Source: Streptomyces violaceus
Lineage (GTDB): Bacteria; Actinomycetota; Actinomycetes; Streptomycetales; Streptomycetaceae
Length of the DNA stretch: 6,500 nt
Direction: 5' to 3'
NCBI GenBank assembly: GCA_000715635.1
Contig: KL569182.1
Coordinates: 11,321-17,820, forward strand
The first letter of the stretch is position 1, and each line of letters starts with the position of its first letter. The translations under genes were made by a program, and so were the position numbers. The notes beneath the pieces were generated by a model, which saw only the letters and a list, made by a program, of their open reading frames with translations, did no database searches and was not told the DNA's origin. Shown here piece by piece: positions 1 through 5,580 of this stretch.

Positions 1-1338
1 GGGTCGCTGCGGCGCTCCCTCGGCCTGTGGCAGCTCACCATGATCAGCATCGGTGCCACGCTCGGCACGGGCATCTTCGTCGTCCTCGGCGAGGCCGTCC
101 CCAAGGCGGGCCCGGCCGTCACGCTCGCCTTCGTCATCGCCGGCCTCACCGCCCTGTTCTCGGCCCTGTCGTATGCCGAGCTCGCCGGGACCATCCCGGT
201 CGCCGGGTCCTCTTACTCGTATGCGTACGCAACGATGGGCGAGCTGATCGCCTGGATCTGCGGCTGGTGCCTGGTCCTGGAATACGGCGTGTCCGTCGCC
301 GCCGTCGCGGTCGGCTGGGGCGAATACCTCAACGAACTGCTCGACGGGACCATCGGCGTCACCATCCCGGCCGCCCTGTCCGCCCCGCCCGGCGACGGCG
401 GCGTGTTCAACCTGCCCGCGCTGATCGTCGTGCTGCTCGCCATGGCGTTCCTGCTGGGCGGCGCCCGCGAGTCCGCCCGCGCCAACACCGTCATGGTCAT
501 CGTGAAGATCGCCGCGCTGGTGCTGTTCTGCGCCATCGGCGTCCAGGGCTTCCGCTCCGGCAACTACGAGAACTTCATGCCCCTGGGCATGGCGGGTGTC
601 AGCGCCGCCGGGGCGACGCTGTTCTTCTCCTACATCGGCTTCGACGCCGCCTCCACCGCCGGCGAGGAGGCGAAGAACGCCCAGCGCGACCTGCCCCGCG
701 CGATCATGCTGTCGCTGGTCATCGTCACCGCGCTGTACGTCCTCGTCGCCGCCGTAGCGGTCGGTGCCAAGCCCTGGGAGAACTTCACCGACTCCGAGGC
801 CGCCCTCGCCCAGATCATGCGCGAGGTCACCGGGCAGACCTTCTGGGGAACGCTGCTGGCGTTCTGCGCGGTCATCGCCATCGCCAGCGTGGTCCTGACC
901 GTGCTGTACGGCCAGACCCGCATCCTCTTCGCCATGTCCCGCGACGGGCTGGTGCCGAAGGTCTTCTCCAAGGTCCACCCGAAGACCAAGACCCCCCGCG
1001 CCAACACCCTGATCGTGTCGCTGTTCTGCGGTGTGCTGGCCGCCGCGATCCCGCTCGGGCAGCTCGCCGACGCCACCAGCATCGGCACCCTGTTCGCCTT
1101 CGCGCTCGTCAACGTGGCCGTCGTGGTGCTGCGCCGGACCCGCCCGGACATGCCCCGCACCTTCCGGGTGCCGCTCTCCCCGGTCATGCCGGCGCTGGGC
1201 TTCGGCTTCTGCCTGTGGATGATGGGCAGCCTGTCGGCCGTGACCTGGGTGGTCTTCGGTGTCTGGATGGCCGCCGGGCTCGTGTTCTACTTCGTGTACG
1301 GCTATCGCCGTTCCCGACTCGCACCATCCGAGAAGTGA
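1..1338 (+). CDS. APC superfamily amino-acid permease, CAT type (5'-partial)
   Basis: This is an integral membrane amino-acid/polyamine/organocation transporter, expected to import amino acids by proton symport. The frame is open from base 1, giving 445 visible residues, so the true start lies upstream. The ATG at 40 is internal, because the 13 codons before it read as the usual pre-TM1 segment (LRRSLGLWQLT). TM1 carries the broken-helix substrate motif GATLGTGIF at visible residues 18-26. A second family hallmark, YIGFDAASTAGEEA, begins near residue 211 and continues into a cytoplasmic KNAQRDLPR loop. Long hydrophobic stretches up to the C-terminus fit about 12 membrane helices. The two motifs point to the CAT branch (cationic amino-acid transporters and GkApcT-like proteins). 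Lysine as substrate is inferred only from the nearby davAB genes. The Lrp gene follows after 10 bases, which suggests co-transcription. Confidence 0.93.
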   Translation, partial: GSLRRSLGLWQLTMISIGATLGTGIFVVLGEAVPKAGPAVTLAFVIAGLTALFSALSYAELAGTIPVAGSSYSYAYATMGELIAWICGWCLVLEYGVSVAAVAVGWGEYLNELLDGTIGVTIPAALSAPPGDGGVFNLPALIVVLLAMAFLLGGARESARANTVMVIVKIAALVLFCAIGVQGFRSGNYENFMPLGMAGVSAAGATLFFSYIGFDAASTAGEEAKNAQRDLPRAIMLSLVIVTALYVLVAAVAVGAKPWENFTDSEAALAQIMREVTGQTFWGTLLAFCAVIAIASVVLTVLYGQTRILFAMSRDGLVPKVFSKVHPKTKTPRANTLIVSLFCGVLAAAIPLGQLADATSIGTLFAFALVNVAVVVLRRTRPDMPRTFRVPLSPVMPALGFGFCLWMMGSLSAVTWVVFGVWMAAGLVFYFVYGYRRSRLAPSEK

Positions 1339-1348
1339 TCAACCCACT

Positions 1349-1801
1349 GTGCTGAACGATCTCGACGAACGCATCGTGCACGCCCTCGCCGAGGACGCCC
1401 GCCGCTCCTACGCCGACATCGGCCAGATCGTCGGCCTGTCCGCACCTGCCGTGAAACGGCGCGTGGACCGGTTGCGCGCCACCGGAGCCATCACCGGCTT
1501 CACCGTCCGGGTGGACCCGGGCGCCCTCGGCTGGGAGACCGAGGGGTTCGTCGAGATCTACTGCCGCGGGAACACCTCCCCGGAGACCATCCAGCGGGGC
1601 CTGGAGCGCTATCAGGAGGTCGTGGCCGCGTCCACCGTCACCGGGGACGCGGACGCGATCGCCCAGGTCTTCGCCTCCGACATGCGGCACTTCGAACGGG
1701 TCCTGGAGCGGATCGCCGGGGAGCCGTTCGTCGAGCGGACCAAGTCCGTGCTCGTGCTGTCGCCGCTGCTGCGGCGCTTCTCGTCGGGATCTCCCACGTA
1801 A
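1349..1801 (+). CDS. Lrp/AsnC family transcriptional regulator
   Basis: This is a DNA-binding regulator of amino-acid metabolism, 150 residues long, which is the normal length for a single-copy Lrp/AsnC protein. Residues 2-50 form the N-terminal winged helix-turn-helix: LNDLDERIVHAL opens the domain, and a recognition helix lies around SAPAVKRRVDRL (31-42). Residues 60-140 form the RAM ligand-binding domain, with the hallmark TGDADAI at 98-104. The GTG at 1349 was chosen because it gives the standard family N-terminus; longer in-frame versions would run back through the permease gene. An AGAAG at 1331-1335 is a weak ribosome site at long spacing, so translational coupling to the permease stop (1336-1338) is plausible. 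Family members usually respond to an amino acid and often control an adjacent permease or catabolic gene. Here the permease and davAB are natural targets, but this is inference. Confidence 0.93.
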   Translation: MLNDLDERIVHALAEDARRSYADIGQIVGLSAPAVKRRVDRLRATGAITGFTVRVDPGALGWETEGFVEIYCRGNTSPETIQRGLERYQEVVAASTVTGDADAIAQVFASDMRHFERVLERIAGEPFVERTKSVLVLSPLLRRFSSGSPT

Positions 1802-1829
1802 TTCAGCGGCGTGATCAGCGCGACCGGCC

Positions 1830-1845
1830 TACCATCGGTGTCATG
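1830..1845 (+). promoter_or_regulatory. candidate -10 element with leaderless ATG
   Basis: TACCAT at 1830-1835 resembles a Streptomyces -10 box. It is followed 7 bases later by ATG at 1843-1845, the geometry of a leaderless transcript that starts at its own initiation codon. No convincing -35 hexamer lies at 17-18 bases spacing. The ATG is in the same frame as the MFS transporter below, but the sixth codon is TGA (1858-1860). This arrangement is the best available clue to where the MFS gene originally began. Confidence 0.3.
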
Positions 1846-1983
1846 ACCTGGCGACATTGATCCACAGCAGAGCCTTCCGAGGACCGCCCCGGCCGCCGTA
1901 CGCGCCACCACTCCGGTGTCCGCCGGCTGACCGGCACGCTGTACGGCTACGCGTACCTCGAAGACTTCGTCCTGTTCTACCCG
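1843..1983 (+). other. 5' coding remnant of the MFS gene with in-frame TGA
   Basis: Translated in the MFS frame, this stretch gives Met-Thr-Trp-Arg-His, a stop at 1858-1860, then about 41 residues without a start codon that read as a basic N-terminal tail and TM1. The simplest reading is a nonsense change at codon 6, or a sequence error near 1858. Alternatives are a non-standard CTG start at 1927, or a nearby indel joining the TTG-started frame at 1857 to this one. The sequence alone does not decide between them. Confidence 0.5.
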
Positions 1984-3072
1984 GTGTACGCGCTGCTGTT
2001 CCGCGACACCGGCCTGTCGGTCTGGCAGATCTCCTCCCTGTTCGCCCTGTGGTCGGTCACCGGCGTGCTGCTGGAGGTCCCCTCCGGCGCCTGGGCCGAC
2101 TCCGTGTCGCGTCGTCGGCTGCTGTGGATCGGCCCGCTGCTCACGGCCGCCGGCTTCGCCCTGTGGACGTTCCTCCCGTCGTACGGCGCCTTCGCGCTGG
2201 GCTTCGTGCTGTGGGGCGCGGGCGGAGCCCTCGCCTCCGGCGCGTGCGAGGCACTGGTCTACGACGAACTGGAGCGGCTCGGCGCGGCCGACACGTACGC
2301 CCGTGTCATGGGCCGGGCCCGTGCGGCCGGCCTGCTGGCCGTGATGGCGGCGACCGGACTGGCCGGACCGGTGTTCGCCTGGGGCGGCCACACCGCCGTC
2401 GGCGCCGCCAGCGTGCTGGTGTGCCTGCTGGCGGCGGCGACGGCGGCCCGGCTCCCGGAGCATCGGACCCCGGCGGCCGGGCAGGACAACTGGACCGCGA
2501 CCCTGAAGGCCGGGCTCGCCGAGGCCCGCGCCGACCGGTCCGTACGCGGAGCGCTCCTGCTGGTCCCGGCCGTCACCGCCGTGTGGGGCGCCCTCGACGA
2601 GTACACACCGCTGCTGGTCCGGGACACCGGTGTCTCCGACGCGCTGGTGCCCTACCTCCTCCTGCTGATCTGGGCGGGAGCCACAGCCGGAGGACTGCTG
2701 GCCGGGGCGGGCGAACGCCTCGGCACGAAGGGCCTCGCGGCGCTGCTCGGGGTCGCGGCACTCGCCCTGGCGGTGGGCGCCGGCGCCGGCACCCTGGCCG
2801 GAATCGCCCTCGTGGCGCTCGCCTTCGGCGGCTTCCAGGCGGCGAGCGTGCTGGCCGACGCCCGGCTCCAGCAGCGCATCGACGACTCCGGCCGGGCCAC
2901 CCTCACCTCGGTCGCCGGGCTGGGCACGGACCTGGCCACCGTCGCCGTGTACGCCGGCTACGGGGCGCTCGGCACGGCCACCGGACACGGCACGGCCTTC
3001 GCGTGGTTCGCCGTGCCGTACCTGGTGACCGCGCTGCTGCTGGCTTCTAGAGGTCGGGCTGCCAGGGCGTGA
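1984..3072 (+). CDS. MFS transporter with disrupted or uncertain 5' end
   Basis: This is a major facilitator superfamily membrane transporter, probably an exporter; the substrate is unknown. From the GTG at 1984 it has 362 residues rich in hydrophobic helices. The MFS motif A loop between TM2 and TM3 is visible as SGAWADSVSRRRLL (about residues 34-47). The GTG start is the first legal one in this frame, but it is almost certainly not the original. Protein-like sequence continues upstream to 1861: a basic stretch RRTRHHSGVRRL, then LYGYAYLEDFVLFYPVYALL, which is TM1 and is largely lost if translation begins at 1984. No ATG, GTG or TTG occurs in this frame between 1861 and 1983. The next upstream candidate is ATG 1843, cut off by TGA at 1858-1860. 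A full protein would be about 400 residues, normal for a 12-helix MFS member. The 3' end overlaps the convergent secreted-protein gene by 26 bases. Confidence 0.82.
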   Translation: MYALLFRDTGLSVWQISSLFALWSVTGVLLEVPSGAWADSVSRRRLLWIGPLLTAAGFALWTFLPSYGAFALGFVLWGAGGALASGACEALVYDELERLGAADTYARVMGRARAAGLLAVMAATGLAGPVFAWGGHTAVGAASVLVCLLAAATAARLPEHRTPAAGQDNWTATLKAGLAEARADRSVRGALLLVPAVTAVWGALDEYTPLLVRDTGVSDALVPYLLLLIWAGATAGGLLAGAGERLGTKGLAALLGVAALALAVGAGAGTLAGIALVALAFGGFQAASVLADARLQQRIDDSGRATLTSVAGLGTDLATVAVYAGYGALGTATGHGTAFAWFAVPYLVTALLLASRGRAARA

Positions 3073-3604
3073 CCGAGAAGTCGCCGGTCCCCTTCTTGAC
3101 CTTCTCGAAGGGCGCCGAGCCCACGCACTTGGGCAGGTCCTTCGTTTCGACCGGGGTGCCCGTCGAGGCCCAGCTGTAGCCGAGCCGGTCGCGGTGACCG
3201 AGGTCGTGCACGGTGATCCCGACCCGCTTGCCCTTCGCGCCGGGCAGGTCGGAGGAGGTGATGACACCGGAGACGACGGCCACCTTGCCGCCGGTGAGCA
3301 GGCAGTCCACCTTCGCCTTCGCCCGGGCGCCCTCGCCGTTCAGGTAGTGGCTCCACTCGAAGGTGCCGGTGGCCTTCATCGGGTCGGCCTTGTCCTTCGC
3401 CGCCAGGTGCGCGTCGAAGGAGAAGGTGATGTCGTCCCCGGCCGAGCGGTACAGCTTGGCCTTGCCGGTGAGCGCGGCGGCCTCACGCGCCGGCACCGGG
3501 GAGCCGGAGCCGGAGTCGGAGGACGCGGCGGCGGAGGCCGCCGCGGCGGTCGCGGTGAGCAGCAGCGCGGCCCCGAACACGGCGGTCTTCGTACGGCGGT
3601 TCAT
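3047..3604 (-). CDS. secreted protein of unknown function (repetin-like annotation family)
   Basis: I do not know a function for this 185-residue protein; close relatives in Streptomyces are, from memory, often labelled 'repetin' with no real functional basis. The start ATG (plus-strand 3602-3604) is supported by GGAAAGGA (plus-strand 3610-3617) at 5-base spacing. A Sec signal peptide is clear: NRRTK, a hydrophobic core at 8-23, and an ASA cleavage motif at 23-25. The RR pair lacks the rest of a Tat motif. After a Ser/Gly/Ala/Pro-rich linker (26-44), the mature domain begins LTGKAKLYR and alternates short polar and hydrophobic stretches, suggesting a beta-rich fold (inference). There are exactly two cysteines, C101 and C160, likely one disulfide outside the cell. 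No catalytic motif was seen. It ends WQPDL and has no membrane anchor or sortase signal. Its 3' end overlaps the MFS gene. Neither neighbour suggests a role. Confidence 0.85.
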   Translation of the reverse strand: MNRRTKTAVFGAALLLTATAAAASAAASSDSGSGSPVPAREAAALTGKAKLYRSAGDDITFSFDAHLAAKDKADPMKATGTFEWSHYLNGEGARAKAKVDCLLTGGKVAVVSGVITSSDLPGAKGKRVGITVHDLGHRDRLGYSWASTGTPVETKDLPKCVGSAPFEKVKKGTGDFSVTPWQPDL

Positions 3605-3655
3605 GGCGGTCCTTTCCGCAGGGATGCAGGTCGTTGGAACGCTCACCACTGTCCC

Positions 3656-3672
3656 GGCGCGGCGCCCGCGCC
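3656..3672. repeat. GC-rich inverted repeat (7-bp stem, 3-base loop)
   Basis: GGCGCGG (3656-3662) and CCGCGCC (3666-3672) are perfect inverted copies around CGC. The repeat lies 52-68 bases upstream of the secreted-protein ATG. It has no T-run on either side, so it does not look like a standard intrinsic terminator. It could be an operator or a 5'-leader hairpin, but such repeats also arise by chance in DNA this GC-rich. Confidence 0.4.
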
Positions 3673-3745
3673 ACATCGCTCCGGGGACGTGACCCCGCCT
3701 CCGCCGCCCGGCGGGGGAGCGCCGCACCGGTCTGCGCCCACGGGT

Positions 3746-3768
3746 GGACCGACGTACGACCGCGGTCC
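3746..3768. promoter_or_regulatory. candidate operator dyad between divergent genes
   Basis: GGACCG (3746-3751) and CGGTCC (3763-3768) are perfect inverted arms separated by 11 bases, so the arm centres are 17 bases apart. The site lies near the middle of the divergent region, about 140 bases from either start codon. The shape suits a dimeric regulator, but no regulator is identified and chance occurrence is possible. Confidence 0.25.
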
Positions 3769-3828
3769 CGCAACGAATCGCCGCCGAGCCGTCGAGGGAC
3801 GCAATGATCAGCTCACCGGCGCGCAATG
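3769..3828 (+). repeat. three phased CGCAA(C/T)G direct repeats
   Basis: CGCAACG at 3769-3775 and CGCAATG at 3800-3806 and 3822-3828 are direct copies with one mismatch in the first. Start-to-start distances are 31 and 22 bases, close to three and two helical turns. They end 8 bases before the candidate davA -35 element. The placement would fit a protein binding one face of the helix upstream of the promoter, but this is inference from three short copies. Confidence 0.25.
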
Positions 3829-3836
3829 GCTGCTCC

Positions 3837-3866
3837 TTGTCCGGCCGAGCCCGCCGACCGTACCGT
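3837..3866 (+). promoter_or_regulatory. candidate davA promoter
   Basis: TTGTCC (3837-3842) and TACCGT (3861-3866) are separated by 18 bases, an acceptable match to the TTGAC/TA--T pattern used by the principal Streptomyces sigma factor. Transcription would begin near 3873, leaving a leader of roughly 40 bases before the davA ATG. In GC-rich DNA such matches are weak evidence. Confidence 0.35.
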
Positions 3867-3910
3867 CTATCAGGCCCCCGAAACCCTCCGCGTCCCGGTG
3901 AGGAACACGC

Positions 3911-4699
3911 ATGCGCACCGCCCTGCTCCAGAGCTCCGGCCGCCCCGGCTCCACCGTCGAGAACCTCAAGGTCCTCGACGAGGCCGCGGGCCGGGCCGCC
4001 GCCGCGGGCGCTGGGCTGCTCGTCACGGCGGAGATGTTCCTGACCGGGTACGCGATCGGCGACGACATCGGCCGCCTCGCCGAGCCCGCCGACGGAGACC
4101 ACGCGGACGCCATCGCCGAGATCGCGACCGGCCACGGCCTGGCGATCGCCTACGGCTACCCCGAGCGCGCGGGCGACTCCGTGTTCAACTCCGCCCAGCT
4201 GATCTCCGCCGACGGCACCCGTCTCGCGAACTACCGCAAGACCCACCTCTTCGGCTGCTTCGAGCGCGACCACTTCACACCGGGGGACCAGCCGGTCGTC
4301 CAGGCGGAGATCGACGGTCTGCGTGTCGGGCTCCTGATCTGCTACGACGTGGAGTTCCCGGAGAACGTCCGCGCCCACGCCCTCGCCGGCACCGACCTGC
4401 TTCTCGTCCCGACGGCCCAGATGCACCCGTTCCAGTTCGTCGCGGAGTCGATGATCCCGGTGCGTGCCTTCGAGAACCAGATGTACGTCGCGTACGTCAA
4501 CCGGGTCGGCCGCGAAGGCGAGTTCGAGTTCGTCGGGCTGTCCACACTCGCCGGGCCCGACGGGGTCGCCCGCACCCGGGCCGGACGGGGCGAGGAGCTC
4601 GCCCTCGCCGATGCCGACCCGGCGTTCCTCGCCGCGTCCCGCGAGGCCAACCCGTATCTGCTGGACCGGCGCCCGGGCCTGTACGGGTCGCTCGCCTGA
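3911..4699 (+). CDS. davA: 5-aminopentanamidase (DavA-like), nitrilase superfamily
   Basis: This is a predicted cytoplasmic amidase (EC 3.5.1.30) that hydrolyses 5-aminopentanamide to 5-aminovalerate and ammonia, the second step of the aminovalerate route of lysine breakdown. The 262 residues match the usual single-domain carbon-nitrogen hydrolase length. The Glu-Lys-Cys triad is complete: E41 in TAEMFLTGY, K110 in NYRKTHLFG and C144 in LLICYDVEFPEN; E118 is the likely fourth conserved glutamate. YGYPER, LICYD-EFPEN, VPTAQM and RAFENQ resemble Pseudomonas DavA as I remember it. The ATG at 3911 follows GAGGA (3900-3904) at 6-base spacing. It is the first gene of a likely two-gene operon: davB starts 44 bases after its stop with no terminator between. 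A related C-N amidase of other specificity (such as R-amidase) is possible, but the adjacent lysine-monooxygenase-like gene argues strongly for DavA. Confidence 0.92.
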   Translation: MRTALLQSSGRPGSTVENLKVLDEAAGRAAAAGAGLLVTAEMFLTGYAIGDDIGRLAEPADGDHADAIAEIATGHGLAIAYGYPERAGDSVFNSAQLISADGTRLANYRKTHLFGCFERDHFTPGDQPVVQAEIDGLRVGLLICYDVEFPENVRAHALAGTDLLLVPTAQMHPFQFVAESMIPVRAFENQMYVAYVNRVGREGEFEFVGLSTLAGPDGVARTRAGRGEELALADADPAFLAASREANPYLLDRRPGLYGSLA

Positions 4700-4743
4700 T
4701 CCCCTCACACCTGTTTGTTTCTTCTGCAAGGAGTCCGTACCCC

Positions 4744-5580
4744 ATGACGTCCACCGTGCCCAACGCCGTCGAGCACGCAGACGCGCAGCAGCCGCCGATC
4801 ACCATGTTCGGCCCGGACTTCCCGTACGCGTACGACGACTTCCTCGCCCACCCGGCGGGTCTCGGGCAGATACCCGCGACCGAGCACGGCACGGAGGTCG
4901 CGGTCATCGGCGGCGGCCTGTCCGGCATCGTCGCCGCGTACGAGCTGATGAAGATGGGCCTCAAGCCGGTCGTGTACGAGGCGGACCAGATCGGCGGCCG
5001 GCTGAGGACGGTGGGCTTCGACGGCTGCGACGAGTCCCTCACCGCCGAGATGGGCGCGATGCGCTTCCCGCCGTCGTCCACCGCCCTCCAGCACTACATC
5101 GACCTGGTCGGTCTGCAGACGCGGTCCTTCCCCAACCCCCTCGCGGAGGCGACCCCGTCGACCGTCGTCGACCTCAAGGGCGAGTCGCACTACGCCGAGA
5201 CGATCGCCGACCTGCCCCAGGTCTACCGGGACGTCGCCGAGGCCTGGAACAGGTGCCTGGAGGAGGGAGCCGACTTCTCCGACATGAACCGGGCCCTGCG
5301 CGAGCGGGACGTCCCGCGCATCCGAGAGATCTGGTCCCGGCTCGTCGAGAAGCTCGACAACCAGACCTTCTACGGCTTCCTCTGCGACTCCGAGGCGTTC
5401 AAGTCCTTCCGGCACCGGGAGATCTTCGGCCAGGTCGGCTTCGGCACGGGCGGCTGGGACACCGACTTCCCCAACTCCATCCTGGAGATCCTGCGCGTCG
5501 TCTACACCGAGGCCGACGACCACCACCGCGGCATCTGTCGGCGGCTCCCAGCAGCTGCCGCTGCGCCTCTGGGAGCGTGA
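4744..5580 (+). CDS. DavB N-terminal fragment (FAD-binding half)
   Basis: As written, translation gives 278 residues, of which the last 14 (Cys-Arg-Arg-Leu and an Ala-rich tail) are out of frame. The genuine 264 residues contain the Rossmann motif VIGGGLSG (54-61), the ribose-binding glutamate E79 in VVYEAD, the GGR motif (84-86) and MGAMRFP (103-109), all standard for flavin amine oxidases. HREIFGQVGFGTGGWDTDFP near its end is a strongly conserved block of this monooxygenase family. Without the second half, the substrate site and the C-terminal FAD contacts are missing, so the fragment should be inactive. Confidence 0.75.
   Translation: MTSTVPNAVEHADAQQPPITMFGPDFPYAYDDFLAHPAGLGQIPATEHGTEVAVIGGGLSGIVAAYELMKMGLKPVVYEADQIGGRLRTVGFDGCDESLTAEMGAMRFPPSSTALQHYIDLVGLQTRSFPNPLAEATPSTVVDLKGESHYAETIADLPQVYRDVAEAWNRCLEEGADFSDMNRALRERDVPRIREIWSRLVEKLDNQTFYGFLCDSEAFKSFRHREIFGQVGFGTGGWDTDFPNSILEILRVVYTEADDHHRGICRRLPAAAAAPLGA
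5533..5542 (+). other. frameshift site in davB (extra T at 5536)
   Basis: The bases ATC-T-GTC-GGC show one surplus nucleotide. Before it the davB frame reads DDHHRGI; after it the +1 frame reads VGGSQQLPL, which matches the expected HH--VVGG/VGG block. No homopolymer run or slippery heptamer is present. Confidence 0.85.

Larger units (their letters stand above)
3605..3910. other. divergent intergenic region, no gene seen
   Basis: About 306 bases separate the divergent secreted-protein and davA genes. Open frames through it lack family-like sequence and look like GC-rich background. It holds the ribosome site of the minus-strand gene (3610-3617), a GC-rich hairpin (3656-3672), a spaced dyad (3746-3768), three CGCAA(C/T)G repeats (3769-3828) and a candidate davA promoter (3837-3866). 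I could not identify a promoter for the minus-strand gene. Confidence 0.7.

Noticed and set aside
40..1338. ATG at 40 as the true start of the permease
   Set aside because: The frame is open to base 1, and residues before the ATG match the family's pre-TM1 segment, so the gene is truncated by the window edge.
1612..3267. Long minus-strand open frame antisense to the Lrp and MFS genes
   Set aside because: Its translation is low-complexity Arg/Gly/Ala/Pro-rich sequence without family features, typical of an antisense shadow in high-GC DNA.
3047..3604. Streptomyces subtilisin inhibitor
   Set aside because: The protein is too long, has only two cysteines, and lacks the inhibitor motifs and spacing that would give two disulfides.
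3605..4729. N-terminal extension of the secreted-protein frame through davA on the minus strand
   Set aside because: The signal peptide and ribosome site at 3604-3617 fix the start, and the extension is antisense to a well-supported davA.
3826..4743. Upstream extension of the davB frame across davA
   Set aside because: It is out-of-frame, Arg/Pro-rich sequence over davA. The AAGGAG before ATG 4744 and the family N-terminus fix the davB start.
5533..5580. Programmed ribosomal frameshift in davB
   Set aside because: No slippery heptamer, internal ribosome site or clear downstream structure is seen. A random one-base insertion or sequence error explains it more simply.
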